From Poriferisodalis sp965205175 (GTDB taxonomy: Bacteria; Actinomycetota; Acidimicrobiia; Acidimicrobiales; Poriferisodalaceae): a stretch of 64,000 bases of DNA. The translations under genes were made by a program, and so were the position numbers. Below, piece after piece: positions 18,921 through 27,457 of the stretch; the stretch's first letter is position 1; each line of letters begins with the position of its first letter. A model generated the notes under the pieces. It was not told the DNA's origin. It worked only from the letters and a program-made list of their open reading frames with translations, and did not search any database. The stretch is from NCBI RefSeq assembly GCF_965205175.1, contig NZ_OZ242038.1:1302001-1366000 (forward strand), read 5' to 3'.

Positions 18921-19397
18921 GCTGTCGTCCCTGCTGCGCGCACGCTGTCGAGGCGCACGCTGTCGACCGTCGCGGCGTCCGCAGCGTCACGGACTTCACG
19001 ACGTTGGCTTGCGCGCGTCGCGCCCGCAAGCGCGCCGCAGCCACCCTCGCCTGCATCTGGGGCTCGCCGGATCCCAGCGGGGCCCGCGGGCACGCCGTGA
19101 CCGTCTGCTGCGTTCAGCGCGCCGAGACCGTCGCTGCTTGGCAGTGCGTTCGTCGGGGTCGGGGTCGCCGGGTCGGTGCGTTCCATGGTGTCCAAGGTAC
19201 GCAGGGGGTGTGACACGAAGATTTGAGCTTCGCCGTTGGCCGAACGATCTGTGCCCAAGCCGGGCGACACGCTGCGGCAGCCCTGCCACGGGGCCTGTCA
19301 CACCCGCTTGGCACAGTCGGCGGAAGTGAGCAGCGAGCGGCCAGCGCCGCGTAAGTTCGCTGCGGCAGAGGCAGGGCAGCGAGGGAGGCGCCAGTCA
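18921..19397. other. Intergenic region between divergent DUF222-HNH and methylase genes
   Basis: No gene is supported here. A 119-residue open frame on the minus strand (18911-19270) is Pro/Ala-rich and overlaps the start of the DUF222 gene in another frame; I regard it as composition-driven, although an upstream frame-shifted extension of that gene cannot be excluded. Short words such as CGCACGCTGTCGA recur at 18915-18970. The right end has a strong Shine-Dalgarno-like GAGGGAGG at 19381-19388. Confidence 0.45.
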
Positions 19398-19415
19398 ATG
19401 AGAGCGCAGCGATGA
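19398..19415 (+). CDS. Possible five-residue leader peptide (MRAQR) upstream of the methylase
   Basis: GAGGGAGG at 19381-19388 is followed, nine bases later, by ATG AGA GCG CAG CGA TGA. The TGA overlaps the methylase ATG at 19412, while the methylase start has no good ribosome-binding site of its own at normal distance. This arrangement suggests translation of a mini-ORF that hands ribosomes to the methylase by coupling. It is too short to judge by composition, so this rests on spacing alone. Confidence 0.3.
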   Translation: MRAQR

Positions 19416-22400
19416 GGGAGCAGCAACTGGCCGAGCTGTTGCGGCGGGAAGTCGTGCGGCAGGAGCACTTCGAGGAGCTGTTTCGCCGCATGGGCTGGGA
19501 TCATCCCGGGTCGAACGAGCCGGTGCCGGTGGAAGACAGCGCGCTGCGCCCGAGGGCCGTGGCCGACAAGCGGGGCGTGACTGCGTGGTTGGCGCAGTGT
19601 CCGGCGGGGGTGCCGGAGCGTCAGGAACAGCGCCGCGTGGTGCAGCGCCTCAAGAAGCTCAGCCGTGACCAGCTCGTCGTGTTCGCCTCGCCTGACGAGC
19701 ACCTGTGGCTCTGGCCGGAGCAGCGGCCCAGCGGCGTCGGGCACCGGCTGGTGGACTACCGGCACCGCGCCGGGGCACCGACACAAGCGCTGCTGCAGCG
19801 GCTGAGCCAAGCCAGCTTCCGACTCGACGAGGAACGCACGCTCACCGCCACGTCCGTGCTGGCGCGCATCCGACGGTCGTTCAATGCGGACAAGATCACC
19901 AAATCGTTCTACGGCGAGTTTCGGAAGCATCACAGCGATTTCGTCGACAGCGTCGAGGGCATACCGGACGACGACAACCGTCGCTGGTACGTGTCGGTGC
20001 TGCTGAACCGCCTCATGTTCATCTACTTCATCCAGCAGAAGCAGTTCCTGGATGGGGATCAGCACTATCTGCGAACCAAGCTCAAGCAGGTTCGGGCACG
20101 CTTCGGCGCGGACCAGTTCTACGCGTACTACCGCGAATTTCTGCTGCCGCTGTTTCGCGACGGTCTCGGCAGTGCCGGCACAGACTACGCCGGTGGCACA
20201 GCAGCGGATCTCATCGGAGAGGTGCCGTATGTCAACGGCAGCATCTTCGAGCGTCATCGTCTGGAGAAGATGCACCAGATCGACATCCGTGACGACGTGT
20301 TCGAGCGGCTGTTCGATTTCTTCGACAGCTGGCGCTGGCATTTGGATGAGCGGCCGACAGGTGCCGACGACGGCAAAGACAACGAGATCAACCCCGACAT
20401 TCTCGGGTATATCTTCGAGCAGTACATCAACTACACTGAAGCGGGCCAGAAGAAGAACGGTGCGTACTACACCAAACCTGATGTGACCGGCTACATGGCA
20501 TCAGTCACGATATTGCCGGCGCTGGCCGACCGATTCGCCGAGGTGGGATTGGACGACCCGTCGATCCTGCTGGCCACGTCTGGCGATGCCTACATCCACG
20601 ACAGCATCCTGCACGGTGTGGATAACGAAATGACGCGGGGGGGGGGGGGGGGGTCGCAGCGAAGACACGCCTCCAGAGGGGCTGGCGCTGCCCGGCGAGC
20701 GGTGGTGCGATGTCGTCCACCGACGCGGGCGCTGCGCGCAGCTACGCGCGCTGCTCTCGGACCCGGGTCGCGTCTGGGACATCAATGATGCCGTCACCGA
20801 GAACCTAGACCTTCGGGGGCTGCTGGCAGACTACCTCAGTCTGCTCTCGACACCCGACGAATGCGATGCCGCCTTCGAGGTGCTTCGCTCGTTGACGGTC
20901 TGCGACCCGACCGTGGGCTCGGGTGCATTCTTGTTCGCAGCGCTCGAAGTGCTTGAGCCGCTGTACTTGGCGGTCCTCGAACGTGCCGAGGAGCTGCACC
21001 GGAAGCACGAGGGGAGCGAATCGGCACATTGCCTCGCGCAAGCCCAGCAGCATCACAGCAGGAACTACTGGGTCCTCAAGACGCTGTGCCTGAACAATCT
21101 GTACGGGCTGGACATCATGGACGAGGCGGTCGAGATCGCCAAGCTGCGGCTCTTCCTGAAGCTCGCGGCGAAGATTGAGGATCGAGCCAGCCTCGAACCG
21201 TTGCCCGATCTCGACTTCAACATCCGCGTGGGCAACCTGCTCATCGGCATCGCAGACAAGGCCGACGCGGAGACTCGTCTGAACTCGGGACAGCTTGACT
21301 TCGGCGGCATATTCGAGGAGCTTGCGACACTGACGAACCGTGCTACGATTGCTTGGCGGCAGTTTGCACAGGCCCAATCACAAGACACCGGCACGCTCGA
21401 TCACACTAGCCACAAGCAACGTCTGAGGGCAGAACTTGATGCGGCACAACAACGTGCCGATGAGCTGCTGTACGCACTCCGGGCCGCTACGCCAGCGCTC
21501 AGCTTCGAGGACTGGAAGCTACAGCATAAGCCCTTTCATTGGTTCACGAGCTTTCCTAACATCTGGCAGCGTGGCGGCTTCGATGTGATCATCGGGAACC
21601 CGCCCTACATGAGCAAGTCCAGAGTGCCGCGCTATGCACGGGAACTGACCGGCTACTCCACGGAGAGTTGTCCTGATCTGTATGCGCCGTGTGTTGAACG
21701 CGCCTCCAAACTGCTTCGCCGGAGCGGACGAATCTCGATGATCGTCATGCACTCATTATGTTTCAGCAAGCGATTTCTCGGGCTACGAGAACACCTGACA
21801 TCACAGTTGTCGACTGTCTGGGTGTCGTCATACGCCCGAGCGCCTAGCGAACTGTTCAGCGGTTCCGCGGCCGTTCGCAATTCGATCGTAGTTGGCGCAG
21901 GTGATTCGAGTCGAGCGCTCTATTCCTCGCAATGCAGGCGTTGGACTTCAGATTTTCGGCCTTCACTCTTCGATTGTATAGAATACACGCGGCCACATAA
22001 GCACTTGCTCCGATTAGGTAGTAATGCAATGTGGCCTTTTGTGGACTCACCAGTCCTCGTCAGTGCGTTCGCCAAGATGTTAGAATATAATCTGCCGCTT
22101 GCAAGTTCGGCGACAAGTTGTCCAGATCCTTCATTCGTTTACAAGAAGGTTGCGCTGTATCAGCTCGGGATCTCAATAGACCCGCCTCCGATGGGCGCGG
22201 CACCGGCCACGCAAAGTCCAGGTAGCTGCCATTTTGCTCATCAGGACGAACGAGATGTTGCAATGCTCGCGCTTGCTGGTCGTTGGGGCTATCTTTGGTG
22301 GCGGATATTCTCGGACGAGTTTCACGTCACACGGGGCACGCTCTTGGCGTTCCCGTGTGACGTGAAACGCATTTGCGGTAGATCGACAGTGGGCGACCGT

Positions 22401-22643
22401 GCCCCGTGTGACGTTAAACTCGAGAGTCTACTCGGTATGGCAACGCAATACAATGAAGAGCTGCTGCAGCATCTTCGTTGGACGCTCTACAGAAGGATTT
22501 GGGTTGGCCGCTACGACACGCGCGCTTGCCAGCACATCACCGACGAGGCTGATCTGATTCTCGCCCAACTCTGGGGTGTCGAGGACGCGTACGAGGTTGC
22601 CGGCAATGTTCGGGACCGTTCCATCTTCGGCAGCAAGGAGTAG
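19412..22643 (+). CDS. Eco57I-like N6-adenine DNA methylase, frame-interrupted by a poly-G tract (apparently phase-OFF)
   Basis: A predicted adenine-specific DNA methyltransferase of a restriction or phage-defence system. The first part, 19412-20788, gives 458 residues, including NGAYYTKPDVTGYMASVTI, before running out of frame. After the 17-G tract at 20637-20653 the next frame carries the rest to 22643: SAM-binding motif VCDPTVGSGAFLFAALEVLE, the catalytic motif DVIIGNPPY, and a long target-recognition region. Continuity of homology on both sides (GERWCDVVHRRGRCAQLRAL directly after the tract) shows it is one gene; removing one G gives about 1076 residues. As read, the product lacks all catalytic motifs. 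The 3' third (about 21700-22450) is markedly AT-richer than its surroundings, as is common in target-recognition domains. The downstream helicase starts 5 bp after the stop, so the two form an operon. Whether it also contains a nuclease is unclear. Confidence 0.88.
20637..20653 (+). repeat. 17-bp homopolymeric G tract causing a reading-frame break
   Basis: Seventeen consecutive G residues lie in the methylase gene between codons for MTR and the continuation RSEDTPPEG. With 17 G the 5' frame ends at TGA 20786-20788; with 16 (or 13, or 19) G it enters the frame that runs to 22643. No other homopolymer of comparable length was seen in this window. Such tracts mutate by slipped-strand mispairing; they are also prone to sequencing and assembly error. 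Confidence 0.95.
22319..22419 (+). repeat. Perfect 17-bp inverted repeat plus a third near-copy inside the methylase target-recognition region
   Basis: GTTTCACGTCACACGGG at 22319-22335 is the exact reverse complement of 22352-22368 (16-bp loop). A third copy, with one mismatch, lies at 22403-22419 in the same orientation as the second. The first and third can pair over an even longer region (about 22 bp with one mismatch, since both have GGGGCACG/CGTGCCCC flanks). In protein this produces a duplicated PCDVK word. The structure could form alternative hairpins in DNA or mRNA. Confidence 0.85.
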
Positions 22644-22648
22644 GGGCA

Positions 22649-25600
22649 ATGCCGAAAATTGTCGACAACATCGAGGTCCGCGCAGAGGACGAGCTGCTTG
22701 ACTCGCTCGCGTCCTCGTACCAGCTGGACGCAGCCATCGGCTACTTCAACCTGCGCGGCTGGGGGCTGTTGGCGGCAGCGGTCGATGCGTTGCCCGAACG
22801 CGACGGCCAACCGAAGGCTCGACTGCTCGTGGGAATGCACGAGTCCCCCGTGGAAGAGATGCGTCGTCTGGCTCGCCGCAGCCCGATACCGCCCGTGGAC
22901 AACGCCACCGCGGCGCGGATGGAGCAGGATGCGAATGAGGACTACCGGCTGCAGCTGCAGGTGGGCGCCCCGACGGCCGAGGACGAACGGGCCTTGCGCA
23001 AGCTGCTGCACCAGATCGAGTCCGGCACCGTTCACGTGAAGCTGCACTTGGCCCATCGGCTGCACGCCAAGCTGTATCTCTGCCACCGCGAGGACACCGC
23101 GGCTCCGCGTGTTGCCTACGTCGGCTCGTCGAACCTGACGACGGCGGGCTTGCGCGAACAGGGTGAGCTGAATGTGGACGTCGTCGAAGGCGACGCCACG
23201 CAGAAGCTCGCAAGATGGTTTGAGGATCGCTGGAATGATCCCTTCAGCGTCGACGCGGTGCCAGAACTCATCGAAGTGCTGAAGGAATCGTGGGTCTCAG
23301 AGCAGCCGCTCGATCCGTACTTGGTCTACCTGAAGATGGCGTACCACCTCTCACGAGAAGCACGCGAAGGGTTGGTCGAGTACGGCCTGCCGGCATCGAT
23401 GCGCAACCAACTGCTGGAATTCCAGGCAGCAGCGGTCAAGATCGCGGCGCGGATCGTGATGCAGAAAGGCGGTGCCATGATTGCCGACGTGGTGGGCCTC
23501 GGCAAGACCATCGCTGCAACGGCCGTTGCACGGCTCCTGCAAGAAGAGCAGGGCTTCGAGACGTTGGTCATCTGCCCCAAGAACCTGACCGATATGTGGG
23601 AGTCGTATCTGCACCGTTACGAGGTGCGTGGCAAGGTCGAGTCGCTGTCGATGGTACACAAGGTCTTGCCCGAGATACGAAGACATCGGTTGGTGATCGT
23701 GGACGAAGCACACAACCTGAGAAGCGACAAGCGCCGTGACTACCGAGCCGTCAAAGACTACATTAGCGACAACGATTCTCGAGTGTTGCTGCTGAGCGCC
23801 ACGCCCTACAACAAGCAGCTCGGCGATCTCGCCGCTCAGCTGGCCCTGTTCCTTCGACCTGACGCCGACTTAGGCGTGCGACCCGAGCGTGCTATCGAAG
23901 ACGTCGGCGAGGTTGACTTCACCTACCAGTGCGACGGCAAGACCTCCTCGCTCGCCGCCTTCAAGCAGTCAGAGTGTTTGGAGGACTGGCAGGGGCTCAT
24001 GTCGCAGTACATGGTGCGCCGTACGCGCCGCTTCGTGGAAGACCACTACGCACGTACCGACGAGCACGGCCGCCGCTACCTGACATTCGGCTCGGGTGAG
24101 CCGTTCTACTTCCCCGAGCGGAAACCCGCACCGGTGGACTGGATGCTCACTGAAGACGATCCTTCGTATGAGATGACATCGGACGACACGCTCGACACCA
24201 TCCGCGACCTGCGGCTGCCGCGCTACCAGCTCGGCTACTACATCGATGAGACCTTCGCGCCGGCCGACGATGCCGAACGCAAGCTCGTGGAGGACTTGCA
24301 GAACTCGTACCGGGGCAACCTGTCGGGCTTCACGCGGATCACGATGTTCAAGCGGCTCTCGTCGTCGGGTCCGGCTTTCGTGGCGACGCTGCGACGTCAC
24401 CGGCTGCGCAATCTGCTGACGCTCCACGCGCTGGAGAACGGCTTGGAGGTGCCCATCGGTTCGGTGGACAACTCGCTCTGGGCGGCCGAAACGGATCAAG
24501 ACCCCGAGGACGCCGACGAGGCTGACGGAGGCGACGGAGCGGTGCTCTTCGAGGCGGCCTCCGACTCGGCCGCAGACGCCTACGAGCGGCTGAGCATCAA
24601 GCGCCCGGGCACGATTCGCTGGGCGCCGTCGCACATGTTCGGCGCCGACCTCGCCGACGACCTGCGTGCGGACGCTGACGCCATCGGTGGCTTGCTGGAT
24701 CGCTTCGGAGACTGGCAGGCCGAACGTGACGGCAAGATCGCCGCGCTGATGGACGTGTTGACCAAACAGCATCCCGCCGCCAAGGTGCTCGTCTTCACCG
24801 AAGCTGCCGACACTGCCCGGTATGTGGCCAACGAGCTGGAGCACAGGGGCATCAGCGATGTCGGCCTCGTCACGGGCGATACCGAGAGCCCCATGGCGGT
24901 AGCACAGCGATTTTCGCCGATGTCGAATGAGATGCACGGCGAGAAGGACGCGATTGCCGACGAACTGCGTGTGCTGGTATCGACAGACGTGTTGTCAGAG
25001 GGGCAGAACCTCCAAGACGCTCACGTGGTGGTGAACTACGACCTGCCGTGGGCGATCGTGAAGCTGGTGCAGCGCGCCGGTCGTGTGGACCGCATCGGCC
25101 AGCGATCCGAGCAGGTGCATGTGGTGTCGCTGATGCCGGACGCGTCGGTGGAGGCCGAGATCGAGCTGCGCAGCCGCGTGCTGCGCCGTCTGGGCGAGAA
25201 CGCGCAACTCCTCGGCTCGGACGAGGCGTTCTTCGGAGACCCCTCTGAGCTTCAGGCGATTGCCGGCGTGTTCGACGAATCGTCGCACGCCGGCAGCGGC
25301 GACGAGGACGGCCCAGACGATGTGGACCCGGTCTCGATGGCGTACGAGATCTGGCGTCACGCGCTCGAAGCCGACGACGTCACCGCAGCGCGGGTCGCGG
25401 CGCTGCCGAACGTGGTCTACGCGACCAAGCGGCGGACTGCAGCCGACGGCACCGGCGGTGGCGACGGGCCGCAAGACGCGCTGCCCAACATCGGCGGCAG
25501 ACCGCAAGACGCCGGGTCCGGAGTTGTCGTCCACACGCAGACGCACACCGGCGCCGACGCGTTCGCGTTCGTGGATGCAGACGGGACCGGGCGGCGCATC

Positions 25601-26050
25601 ACCCCTCAGGAAGCACTGCGACTGGCCGAGGCGGCGCCCCACACGCCGTCGGCGCCCCGGCTCGACGGCCACCACGAGCTGGTTGCCCATGCGGTAGCGA
25701 GCACGCTGCGCACGCCGACCGGCCACGCCAGCGGCGCACTGCAAGGCGTGCGCGGCAAGGTGTGGAAACGCTTCCACAACGGCGGGGCGAACAGCTTCGC
25801 GGGCACGATCTGGGCGACTCAAGCCGGCGTGGAGTCTGCGCTGGACACGCTCAATGCGCGCCCGCTGACCGAGTCAGCCACCCAGCTGCTCGCCCGTGCC
25901 TTGCGGGAGCGCAACGACGAGGATCTCGCAGCGCTCCTCGTGGACCTGCACGACAGCGAGCGGCTGTGTGTTCCCGCCATCCCGCACGGCGCCGACCCGG
26001 AGCCCGCGATCGTCTGCAGCATGGGCCTCCGCGTCGACAGCGACCAGTAG
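22649..26050 (+). CDS. PLD-fold/SNF2-family helicase of a methylase-associated defence system
   Basis: A 1133-residue fusion. The N-terminal 200 residues are a phospholipase D-like domain: the HKD-type motif LHAKLYLCHRED is followed by VAYVGSSNLTTAGL, the layout found in nuclease members of the PLD family. From about residue 250 comes a superfamily 2 SNF2-type ATPase: MIADVVGLGKTIAATAVARL (motif I), IVDEAHNLRS (motif II), LLLSATPYNKQ (motif III), and the C-terminal helicase lobe with VLVFTEAADTARYVANEL, VLSEGQNLQDAHVVVNYDLP and QRAGRVDRIGQ. The last 250 residues are unassigned and Ala/Gly-rich. A ribosome-binding site (AAGGAG) precedes ATG 22649, five bases after the methylase stop. Paired with the methylase it resembles a reduced system sharing module types with DISARM (SNF2, PLD, methylase), but no drmA or drmB is nearby. 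Probable role: recognising and attacking unmodified invading DNA; this is inference. Confidence 0.88.
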   Translation: MPKIVDNIEVRAEDELLDSLASSYQLDAAIGYFNLRGWGLLAAAVDALPERDGQPKARLLVGMHESPVEEMRRLARRSPIPPVDNATAARMEQDANEDYRLQLQVGAPTAEDERALRKLLHQIESGTVHVKLHLAHRLHAKLYLCHREDTAAPRVAYVGSSNLTTAGLREQGELNVDVVEGDATQKLARWFEDRWNDPFSVDAVPELIEVLKESWVSEQPLDPYLVYLKMAYHLSREAREGLVEYGLPASMRNQLLEFQAAAVKIAARIVMQKGGAMIADVVGLGKTIAATAVARLLQEEQGFETLVICPKNLTDMWESYLHRYEVRGKVESLSMVHKVLPEIRRHRLVIVDEAHNLRSDKRRDYRAVKDYISDNDSRVLLLSATPYNKQLGDLAAQLALFLRPDADLGVRPERAIEDVGEVDFTYQCDGKTSSLAAFKQSECLEDWQGLMSQYMVRRTRRFVEDHYARTDEHGRRYLTFGSGEPFYFPERKPAPVDWMLTEDDPSYEMTSDDTLDTIRDLRLPRYQLGYYIDETFAPADDAERKLVEDLQNSYRGNLSGFTRITMFKRLSSSGPAFVATLRRHRLRNLLTLHALENGLEVPIGSVDNSLWAAETDQDPEDADEADGGDGAVLFEAASDSAADAYERLSIKRPGTIRWAPSHMFGADLADDLRADADAIGGLLDRFGDWQAERDGKIAALMDVLTKQHPAAKVLVFTEAADTARYVANELEHRGISDVGLVTGDTESPMAVAQRFSPMSNEMHGEKDAIADELRVLVSTDVLSEGQNLQDAHVVVNYDLPWAIVKLVQRAGRVDRIGQRSEQVHVVSLMPDASVEAEIELRSRVLRRLGENAQLLGSDEAFFGDPSELQAIAGVFDESSHAGSGDEDGPDDVDPVSMAYEIWRHALEADDVTAARVAALPNVVYATKRRTAADGTGGGDGPQDALPNIGGRPQDAGSGVVVHTQTHTGADAFAFVDADGTGRRITPQEALRLAEAAPHTPSAPRLDGHHELVAHAVASTLRTPTGHASGALQGVRGKVWKRFHNGGANSFAGTIWATQAGVESALDTLNARPLTESATQLLARALRERNDEDLAALLVDLHDSERLCVPAIPHGADPEPAIVCSMGLRVDSDQ

Positions 26051-26081
26051 CTGGGCGTCGACCCGCAAGGGGCCTCAAGCG

Positions 26082-27293
26082 TCAGCCGATGGTGCCAGCG
26101 GCGAAGAGAGCGTCGATCTCGGCTTCGGACATGCCGGCGGCAGCCAGCACGTCACGGCTGTGCTGGCCCAGCTTCGGCGACGGGCCTCGCGGCCCGACAT
26201 CGGCGGTCGCGAACCTCATCGGAATGCCGACGCTGCGATAGGCGCCGATGTCGGGGCTGTCGAGCGCGGGGAACATCCCCAGCGCCTCGGCCTGCGAATC
26301 CTCGACCACCTCGTGCAGGCCCAGCACTGGCCCCCAGATGATGCCCTCGGCGTCAAAGATCTCGCCCCACTCGTCGCGGGTGCGATGGGCCAGAGCCTCG
26401 TCGATGCCGGCGACGATCTCGGGCATGTTGGCGAACCTGCCGCGGATGTCCGCAAAGCGCTCGTCTTCGAGCCAGTCGAGCCGCTCGATGACACGGCACA
26501 GCAGCGGCCACGCGCTCTCCTGGGGCATGTTGAGCACCACCCACTTGCCGTCCCCGCAGCGGTAGCGATTCGCCGTCGGAATGATCATGTTCTCCCGCGC
26601 CCGCTGGCGCAGCGGCGCCCGATCCATCGCGGTGATGGCGTAGTCGGCCGCCTGTGTCCACACCGCCGTCTCATACAGCGACGTCTCGACCACCTGTGCG
26701 CTGCCGGTTCGCTCGGCCAGGCGAAGTGCAGCGAGCACGGCGCCCACCAGCGCCAGGCCGGTGGTGTGGTCGCCCTGGGCCGGACGTGCCATCGGCACTG
26801 CGCCGTCGGGTCCTTCCCGCATCGCGTCGTAGATGCCCGAGCGGCCGAAGAACGCCGTCACGTCGTAGCCGGGGCGCCACGCCTGCGGCCCGGTGGTGCC
26901 GTAGCCGGTCAGCGTGGCATGCACGATGCGCGGGTTGGCCGCCGTCACCGTGGCCGGGTCCAGCCCGAAGCGTTGCTGGCGGTGGACGAGCAGGTTGCAC
27001 ATGAACACGTCTGCGTCCGCCACCAGCCGGTGAACCACGGCCTGGCCTTGCGGCGACGCCAAGTCCACGGCAATCGAGCGCTTGCCTCGGTTGTCCACGT
27101 CGAACTGGAAGTCGTAGTCCTTGATCTCGGGCGGCAGCTTGGCCGGGCGGCTGAAGCCGCGGGCGGGGTCGCCGTCGAGCGGTTCCACCTTGACGACGTC
27201 CGCGCCGAGATCGGCCAGGATCGCCCCTGCTGACGGTGTGGCCATCCAGCTGTCCACCTCGATCACCTTCACATCGTCCAGCGGTGCTGTCAT
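26082..27293 (-). CDS. CaiB/BaiF family III CoA-transferase
   Basis: A 403-residue family III CoA-transferase, moving CoA between an acyl-CoA donor and a carboxylic acid acceptor through an aspartyl-CoA thioester intermediate. Family signatures are ILADLGADVVKVEPLDGDPAR near the N-terminus, the segment FDVDNRGKRSIAVDLASPQG, and the catalytic Asp candidate in RPGYDVTAFFGRSG. The start is ATG 27293, which has a near-perfect AGGAGG; an upstream in-frame start at 27350 has none. It is convergent with the helicase gene and divergent from the SDR gene 164 bp away. The substrate cannot be read from the sequence; carnitine-, bile acid- and 2-methylacyl-type acceptors are all known for the family. Confidence 0.88.
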   Translation of the reverse strand: MTAPLDDVKVIEVDSWMATPSAGAILADLGADVVKVEPLDGDPARGFSRPAKLPPEIKDYDFQFDVDNRGKRSIAVDLASPQGQAVVHRLVADADVFMCNLLVHRQQRFGLDPATVTAANPRIVHATLTGYGTTGPQAWRPGYDVTAFFGRSGIYDAMREGPDGAVPMARPAQGDHTTGLALVGAVLAALRLAERTGSAQVVETSLYETAVWTQAADYAITAMDRAPLRQRARENMIIPTANRYRCGDGKWVVLNMPQESAWPLLCRVIERLDWLEDERFADIRGRFANMPEIVAGIDEALAHRTRDEWGEIFDAEGIIWGPVLGLHEVVEDSQAEALGMFPALDSPDIGAYRSVGIPMRFATADVGPRGPSPKLGQHSRDVLAAAGMSEAEIDALFAAGTIG

Positions 27294-27457
27294 GGACCCT
27301 CCTGCCGTCGTGTGAGTCTGTCTGAGCGAGTCTGTCGGCTGCGTGAGCATGACTGCGCCAACCTGAAACCGCGCGGCGAGCGGCGCTGCGGCACGCCTGC
27401 GTCAAGACTCCATGTGTCTCGGGATGTCTCACGTGTGCGCTACTACGCTGCGCGGCC

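Noticed and set aside
18911..19270. 119-residue open frame on the minus strand upstream of the DUF222-HNH gene
   Set aside because: Low-complexity composition, overlap with the DUF222 start in another frame, and no recognised domain.
20880..22643. Independent second methylase gene starting at GTG 20880
   Set aside because: Coding sequence with family-like content continues upstream of this GTG in the same frame to the poly-G tract, so it is the 3' part of one interrupted gene.
19412..26050. Assignment as BREX/Pgl or DISARM
   Set aside because: The methylase and the SNF2/PLD modules are shared types, but pglZ, pglW, brxC, drmA and drmB are all absent from the window; a named system is not justified.
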